A stretch of DNA of 64,000 bases from Lycorma delicatula (Eukaryota > Arthropoda > Insecta > Hemiptera > Fulgoridae). This document shows positions 58,095-64,000 of this stretch, piece by piece. Position 1 is the first letter of the stretch. The number at the start of each line of letters is the position of its first letter. The notes under the pieces were generated by a model. That model had not been told where the DNA came from, searched no databases, and was given only the letters and a program-made list of their open reading frames with translations. The DNA is taken from assembly GCF_047948215.1 (NCBI RefSeq), contig NC_134460.1, positions 149,724,049 through 149,788,048 of the forward strand. Reading direction: 5' to 3'. A program made the position numbers and the translations under genes.

Positions 58095-59960
58095 ATGGTT
58101 AAATTCAGGCAGTTAAATGCACAGGGTGTTTATATAGTTCAAATTGAGCTCTGTGAGTTTGCTCTACATATAGGGTTGGATGTTGTTTTATTGCAGCATC
58201 CATAAGTTGTGTCTGGTGAACTGCCAGGTTTCTCTGTTTGGAAGAGTTCTTTTGTAGCTCTGAAAACATAGTGTATCTTCATTCGACAGCTTTCAGATAA
58301 TCATGTTTTTGTCAGTATGGATGTTCAGAACTTGCATCTATATGCTGCAAGTCCTCCTGAATGTCATCTTCAGATCTGGGATAAACTCCTACAATACTCT
58401 GGTACCAGTCCAATCTTTATTGGTGCGATTGTGAATGATAAGTCACTATTGTGAACCCATCGGGTTGGTCTAGTGGTGGGTTGGTCTTCGCAAATCAGCT
58501 GATTTGGCAGTCAAGAGTTCCAGCGTTCAAGTCCTAATAAAGGCAGTTACTTTTATACAGATTTGAATACTAGATCGTGGATACTGGTGTTCTTTGATGG
58601 TTGGGTTTCAATCAATCACACATCTCAGAAATGGTCGACTTGAGACTGTACAAGATTACATTTCACTTACACTCATACATATCATCCTCATTCATCTTCT
58701 GAAGTAATACATGACAGTAATTACCGCAGGCTAAACAGGAAAAGGAAGTCATTATTGTGGCATAGCGGTTTCACTGATGATTGCGCGGTGAATTAATAGA
58801 GGGCTTTTTAGCCCAATATGATAGATATACAGGTATTTAATGTACCTGGTATGATAGATGGGCATTGACTGTTTGGTGGAACAAACATCGATGTTACCAT
58901 TGGTAGGTTTTTATTCCTGCCAATGTTTGTGATTGAAAGGTGGTGGACGACTGCTTAAGCAATCATCAATTGAATGTTTATGAGATTATTGGTGGTTCGA
59001 GTGAACGCTACTGATGTAACTTTCCAGTTCTGCGGGAACGTTTTCTGTACAGGCATGCAGACTGGTGAAAATTTGTTAACTTTCTATCGCTCAGACTTTG
59101 AGTTTTGGATCGGAGTCTTTGAATTTGGAGGACCTGGCAGATAGTCAGCAGCTTTCATTGATGCTGCTGAGTGTTCGATTCCCCGCAGTTCAGGTCAAGA
59201 GAGGCTGGCCTCATGGTGGTGTAGGGAACTGTCAGCTTTGAAACAGGCTGTTTGTCTCTTAACGAGAGCGTCTCAGTGTAAGGGTGATCCTGAGCAGCAG
59301 GCAATCCTTGTAGCAGTATATAGAGATTGTAAGTCACAGTACTTTGTGTCTGCAAAGCAATTATCCTATATGCGAAGCCAGTCTGGGCGGATAGGCTAAA
59401 ATTCAAAAGATATCAGCATATATTGTTGAGGACTCAATGCCTGATATTGTTAACAGTAGTGGTTGGCTACCGCATGATTTCATGGGAAGTGATCTTGGTG
59501 ATTGCCAGACATGAAACTGATACTGCTTGCATCAGAGAGCAACAGTGTTGTGTTGCCAAGAAGTTATGCGAGTTAATTTCTGCAAAAATCTGTGAAATTG
59601 AACATGGTAATGCTTTGTGGCAGACCAGATGGGATGAGGCAGGGAGCGGACGTTATACCCATGGTCTCTTTCCAGATGTTGGTAGTTTACAGGGTGCCTC
59701 TTGGGTAAACCTGAATAAGTACATAGTGCAATATCTTTCTGGACACGGCGCTTTTAGGGACAGGCTGCAGAGGTTTGGTCTGATGGACTCTGGAATGTGT
59801 GTGCAATGCAGATAGTTGGATGACGTTCATCATGTTTTGTATGAATGCTCCAAGTACAAGTCGGCATTAGATCTTTGTGTTAATTGGCAAAACCAAGCCA
59901 AATAGATCTCGGTGGAGATTTTCATAAATTACTTGTCAAAAAAAAAGGATTGCTGAGGGG
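58095..59960 (+). pseudogene. ORF2 of the R1-like LINE, without reverse transcriptase
   Basis: MVKFRQLNAQGVYIVQIELC opens the endonuclease (58095). VFNVPGMIDGH and GGTNIDVTIG follow the SINE (58830-58900), equivalent to the N.PG..T and SNIDVT blocks. The C-terminal part has LWQTRWDEAGSGRYTHGLFP (59617-59676), VQYLSGHGAFRDRLQRFGL and CVQC with HHVLYEC, the R1-type C-terminal zinc knuckle, ending in a short tail. The frame is open for 130 codons at 59423-59815. Confidence 0.8.
58454..58745 (+). mobile_element. SINE-A copy 3, inserted in an R1-like LINE
   Basis: tRNA-derived SINE with box A-like tggtctagtggtg and box B-like gttcaagtcc. It is flanked by a 14-bp duplication, aagtcaCtattgtg at 58440-58453 and aagtcaTtattgtg at 58746-58759, with one mismatch. 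It sits inside the endonuclease region of the LINE at 56.9-60.0 kb. Confidence 0.9.
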
Positions 59961-60184
59961 GTCTAGAGTGCCTAAGCTTGGGCTTTCCCGCTTTCTGTTT
60001 TTTTTTGTTACGTTTTTTTTTTTTATGTTTGTTGTTCTCGTATTCTTTATTATTGTGTGCTGAACTCGACCCTTTATCTTTCGGGTAGGTAGTGGATTTT
60101 ATTTCCTTTTTTGTTATTCATTCTTGTCTGAGACTTAGTTTAGGTGTGTTTTGTTTTCTTTCCTTGAGAGTTTCTAATGATATT

Positions 60185-60372
60185 AGTACACTGATGGGAA
60201 TGTCACATGTGGCATTTGCATCAGTGGCATCCTGACTGAGGCAAGAACAAGCCTGAGAAACAAGATTTTGAGGATGACCTCCTGTAAAGTTCATAAGGGC
60301 TAGGTATGGAGAGGGCGGCATGGAGACTGAAACTGCCACATGGAGGGCGTCTTCCCCGATGGAGTATTTTGT
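60185..60372 (-). repeat. interspersed repeat family R-B, copy 4 (inverted)
   Basis: The reverse complement carries catcggggaagacgccctcc, ttacaggaggtcatcctc and gcctcagtcaggatgccact. It lies between the R1-like LINE end and the piggyBac remnant at 60384 and seems to have truncated the latter. Confidence 0.65.
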
Positions 60373-60383
60373 TCCCATCTTTC

Positions 60384-61368
60384 AATAGATGATCAGATAA
60401 TACTGTACTTTGGTCACCATTCTCGTAAAATGTTTATGAAAGGAAAATCTGTGTGCTTTGACTACAAGGTGTGGTGTTTATGTTCTTCACAAAGCTAACT
60501 TTTCAACTTTTCTCTTTATCAAAGAAAAGAAACAGAAGTAGATTCTAACCTTGGATTAGGTGTTTCAGTTGTTCAACATTTATTGCACATTGTAGACAAT
60601 CCTGAAAAGCACAGCATTTACTTTGATAGATGTTTTAGTTCGCATAAATTAAGTTACTAAAGAAGGAAGGCTTTCTTGCAAATGGAACAGTCAATGAAAA
60701 TAAAATTCAAAACTGCCCTTTAGAAGATTCTTGTTCTTTGTGTAAGGAACCTCACTGGACACACGATTATCAATTTGAAACCAATTCAATTTTATTACAA
60801 AATGGAACAACTCTCCCATTACTCTCTCTATTAATTTTCAGTCTCCCTCTAAATAATGTCAAAAGATATTCTAAGGTGAAAAAACTGAAGATTTCATCCA
60901 ACAGCACGATCTCATCAAGCAATACAATCGCTAAACGAGTGGGGCTGATTCACCGAACAATGGTGTCAGCAACTATCGAATAACAATTAAAAGAAAAAAG
61001 TGGTGGTGGGCCTTTGTTTTCAAACTTTCTTGATGTAGCTTCAGTAAATTCATGGAAGCTTTATCAATACATTCACAAACAACAAATTGAGCAACTCAAA
61101 TTTTGAAAACTTGTAGTTGTCACATTATTATCGTCAAGGAGAATAACACGGAAGAAACTGCTATTTATTCCACAAATGCACAACCCAGTGTTTTCAACTG
61201 CAACAACTCAGACTCTCACTTGATAAACATCTGCCTGAAAAAATGTAAATAATAGAAGAATCCACTGCCAAAAAATGTAAAATGTAAAATACAATGGAAT
61301 TTTTGTGTAATAAGTGTAAGGTTGGACTTCACCCAAGATGTTTCATTCATTACCATAAAAAATAAACT
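60384..61368 (+). pseudogene. piggyBac-type transposase, C-terminal two thirds, decayed
   Basis: + strand. SIDDQIILYFGHHSRKMFMK (from about 60380) matches the first catalytic Asp block (SIDE.M..F.G). LGLGVSVVQHLLHIV and IYFDRCFSS (60551-60640) match the second (YFDN.FTS). Then come KEGFLANGTVNENKI with CPLEDS, QQHDLIKQYNR, SGADSPNNG (third Asp, GGVD-like) and RITIKRKKWW (about 60900-61000). The C-terminal zinc module FLCNKCKVGLHPRCF followed by HYHKK-stop ends at 61368. At least four stops or frame changes. It is a separate insertion from the 29.4-kb remnant and lies in ABCG intron 4. Confidence 0.85.
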
Positions 61369-63301
61369 TTATATATTCACTGTACACTGAAATAATGAAA
61401 ATATATACATTTCATTTATATTTGTTATGTTCCACTTTTGCTGTCGAGTGCTGCTACCTAGCAAGGGCTAGAGCTCTCCGGCAAGCTATGGTCATATGAT
61501 GATCATACTATGTCCTAAGTCATAATACCGCAAGGAGTGGTCATTATGATGTAGTGACTTCTATTCATTCGGTGCCAGAATCTGACCCAGAGCGGTCATG
61601 TTGTATATTCAGTCTGGATGGACGCGCATAATAATGTTCGGATGAACGCTATTTTATTTGTATACTTATATGTTATTAAGATCAATTATATGTTACGTTA
61701 TAAGTTAGATGTTCAAGAAATTAAATAACAATTTAATAAGCAACAAGGCATTGTTTCAATTCATCACCTATGCATCTATAGTTCATACTCGCTCTAAAAC
61801 CCACAAAGGTTTATTTTATGGTTTAAGGTTTATTATATTTTATGGTCATCCACATCGCAAGGGATCTAACAATATTGTATCCTAATTTCTGATCTGTTTA
61901 CTTTTTATTTAGAATCATAAAAATATAATAAAATATTAAGCTAAATCAATTTGTGTTAATTTAAACACCCTTTCCTATTGAAGTTGCATTTTCGCAATAT
62001 TTCATAAATTGATAAACATACCTGAGGATCAAAAATCATACATACTCGTATGATTCAGAAGCATCTATAAACCTAAGAATCATTTTACGACTAGTGCTTC
62101 AGAGCACAGAAAAATATGGGTTAATATTTAGGGTAAATAGTAGTAGAGTACAATTAAAAAAATTATATCGTCCAGAGTCCTGAACAAGACATAAAACTCT
62201 ACATCAGAGGCAGTTCCTCCAATCATCTTGATAGTTTCTACTTTCTACTTACTTTATTCCTTCTTCTTTACATAATTTCAAACTGGACCAGCTCAAAAAA
62301 TCTTAGATCTAATAAAATATAATTAAATTTTTAATTTTCCTTATTAACTGACTATACTTTGAATTTCTCATCCAAGAGCTTTATCAGCGACCACATCAAA
62401 TACTTGATTTTTCTGTATTAAAAACACAAAATTTAAAAAATTTTAAATAGAGAAATCTATATAACAATGTATACTATGAAAACACTGCCAGAACATACAA
62501 AAATTTATTCAATGTTATAACGTACATTTTTTAATTTATTACCTAATTCTGCTGCTAGGTTACATTTTAATATACTACCGATGTAAATAAGGTGATACCT
62601 ATGGAAATAAAATTTACCCTAAAACTACATGCTTTGTTATGTTAAAATAACCTGAGTATTGTTCAATTTTAGATCTGTGAACATTGATTTCACAAAAAGA
62701 AAATCACCTAAAAAATTATCTTTATGTCAACCTGCAACTATGCTGCTGTTAAGTGTTATATGATTATAAGACTTAAGTGGAAGTACTTTATTGAATCAAA
62801 TAAAATATTTCTTTCTTATATCTGAGATATATTCCCAGACTTAGTTTCAACCGATTCAGTAGTAATTAGGTTGTATATATCAATAAAACACTGAAAGTTT
62901 CTAGTAAAACAAACTTTGGTTGATTTATTGTTAGGACTCCTTTGCTTTGATTAATTTTTAAAGTACAGATTTATATCAGATTACTATTGTGAATGTGGTA
63001 AGAATGTATGGTAAAATTTTAGAAATTTTCAATAAAATTTTGTTATTTCTTATATGGCATTAGTGCTTAATTATTTTGCTACAATATATAATCATCTTAC
63101 AAAAGGAAAACATTTTACTGTTCTTGGAGGTAACTTAAATTACTATTTAAATGTCATATTAATGTTCATTTTTAAATAATTAGTAAGTTTTGTCATTGGA
63201 AATAAGACAAATAATTGTTTTTAGAATTGTTTATAACATAATGTAATTTAATCAGTTCAAGAATGGAAAATTTATCTCAAAATAAAATTTTTTCTTTCTA
63301 G
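61369..63301. other. remainder of ABCG intron 4
   Basis: AT-rich. 61430-61640 is less AT-rich (gctgctacctagcaaggg, ccggcaagctatggtcatat) and might be an LTR or SINE remnant, unassigned. Nothing else seen up to the acceptor at 63301. Confidence 0.5.
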
Positions 63302-63447
63302 ATTGATGAAATTTTAGAAACGTTGGGATTAACAGATTGTATGCATACTCGTTGTTGTCATCTTTCCGGTGGCCAAAAGAAGAGAGTTTCGATCGCTTTA
63401 GAACTTGTGAATAACCCTCCAGTAATGTTCCTTGATGAACCGACTAG
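63302..63447 (+). CDS. ABCG: ABCG transporter, coding exon 5 (signature and Walker B)
   Basis: Residues 184-231 plus two bases. [10 protein letters not shown] opens the exon, then [20 protein letters not shown] and [14 protein letters not shown] (204-208) is the ABC signature; VMFLDE (224-229) is Walker B with catalytic Glu229. The acceptor is TTTCTTTCTAG before 63302 and the donor ACTAG/GTGTGT at 63448. The split AG should become Ser of the usual EPTSGLD D-loop if the next exon starts with C or T. The total coding length so far is 695 nt; family members are about 600-700 aa, so roughly two thirds of the protein lies to the right of this window. Orthology to a particular insect ABCG gene cannot be settled from the nucleotide-binding domain alone. 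Confidence 0.93.
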
Positions 63448-63449
63448 GT

Positions 63450-64000
63450 GTGTATTTTGAATTTTACATATTTGCTTTAAAGTTAGTATTTCTGTTAATT
63501 TGTCATTAAATGGAAAGAAATCAATATGATTCAAAGTTAATTCTATATTTATATAATGATATGTTATAATTTATGGATGAATATATGAAATATAAACACA
63601 CTAAATTATATTGAAGGTGAGAAACTGGAACATAATGGAATACAAATATGTCAGGGATATGTTATCGCCCTCCTTAGAGACTGCAAAGACTAGACATTTA
63701 CATTTTGCCAAAACGAGGTGGTTTTTAGGATGGTGGTTGTGTGTTTTATCATGACTGGTACTCATGATTATTTAATGGACATAAGGTAGGATTGTGTTCC
63801 AATCCTAGTTTATAGATCTTTTTGAGATGCAAGGAGGGTCGTGTCTGCTGGGTGTTGCATAATTGCATCATTTCAGTCCAATCTCTGAAAGCTATAACAG
63901 TGTACTAAGACTGAGGTTGGTCTAGCAGGATTGTGCCTGGGGTTCCTAGTTCTGGCTGTTTATACATTCTTTATATGATGGCTGATGGCTAATAATTGCT
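63450..64000. other. start of ABCG intron 5
   Basis: The donor at 63448 opens it. 63700-63990 is less AT-rich, with a box B-like tgttccaatcctag near 63797 that could belong to a decayed SINE. No exon seen before the window ends. Confidence 0.45.

Larger units (their letters stand above)
56888..60000 (+). mobile_element. R1-like non-LTR retrotransposon with RT domain deleted
   Basis: + strand in ABCG intron 4. ORF1 starts MSDTVGKRAGRPRHG at 56888 and runs through a gag-like region to CCHC knuckles near 57870-58020. ORF2 starts at 58095. The endonuclease is split by SINE-A at 58454-58745. After the linker (SWWCRELSALKQAV near 59210) the sequence passes near 59500 straight to the C-terminal domain, so about 600 codons of RT are gone. 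The 3' UTR probably runs to about 60120. Confidence 0.8.

Noticed and set aside
59423..59815. Independent host gene of 130 codons
   Set aside because: The sequence is the C-terminal domain of an R1-like ORF2 with its zinc knuckle just downstream.
1..64000. CRISPR array, bacterial operons, rRNA genes
   Set aside because: No regularly spaced direct repeats, no Shine-Dalgarno-linked gene strings and no rRNA sequence; the window is eukaryotic.

Overview
The window is AT-rich, intron-rich animal DNA full of transposon remains, with long TG/TA microsatellites, tRNA-derived SINEs and non-LTR retrotransposons. It reads as an arthropod, probably insect, nuclear genome. A hemipteran-type large genome is my best guess, at low confidence, because no barcode gene is present.

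Only one host gene can be supported: an ABC transporter of subfamily G (ABCG1/ABCG4-like half transporter) on the + strand. Five exons join in phase: 31522-31672 (ATG at 31587), 45447-45601, 47333-47450, 55356-55545 and 63302-63447. Together they encode residues 1-231 with Walker A, Q-loop, ABC signature and Walker B. The rest (D-loop, H-loop, six membrane helices) lies beyond the right edge, and at least one 5' non-coding exon lies upstream. The introns are long (13.8, 1.7, 7.9 and 7.8 kb) and filled with mobile elements.

Layout. 1-20 kb: no supported host gene; SINEs, LINE remnants, a GC-rich island, microsatellites, and a repeat family shared by 5.4 and 17.7 kb. 19.8-21.5 kb: a dead Tc1-like transposase and a 715-bp foldback element. 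22.9-28.7 kb: a degenerate gene-like locus, LINE fragments including a chimeric unit, and a nearly intact LINE (25355-28639, minus) with an 11-bp target-site duplication. 29.3-30.2 kb: a piggyBac remnant lacking its catalytic core. 31.5-63.4 kb: the ABCG gene. Intron 1 holds a second chimeric LINE copy, a dead mariner-type transposase, a 684-bp internally deleted mariner with intact TIRs and TA duplication, and SINEs. Intron 3 holds an I-type LINE and a Tc1/mariner-type pseudogene split by a SINE. Intron 4 holds an R1-like LINE without its reverse transcriptase, also split by a SINE, and a piggyBac remnant.

The most unusual items are: (1) a chimeric unit at two loci, in which about 210 bp of unrelated sequence is joined to the same LINE 3' end and is almost identical between copies; (2) an inverted-repeat module carrying TGACGTCA (CRE-like) sites next to ORF1 of the I-type LINE, with the same palindrome kept in a separate SINE family; (3) SINE insertions into older transposons with readable target-site duplications; (4) elements that lost their catalytic core but kept their ends. 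No new defence or metabolic system could be supported.
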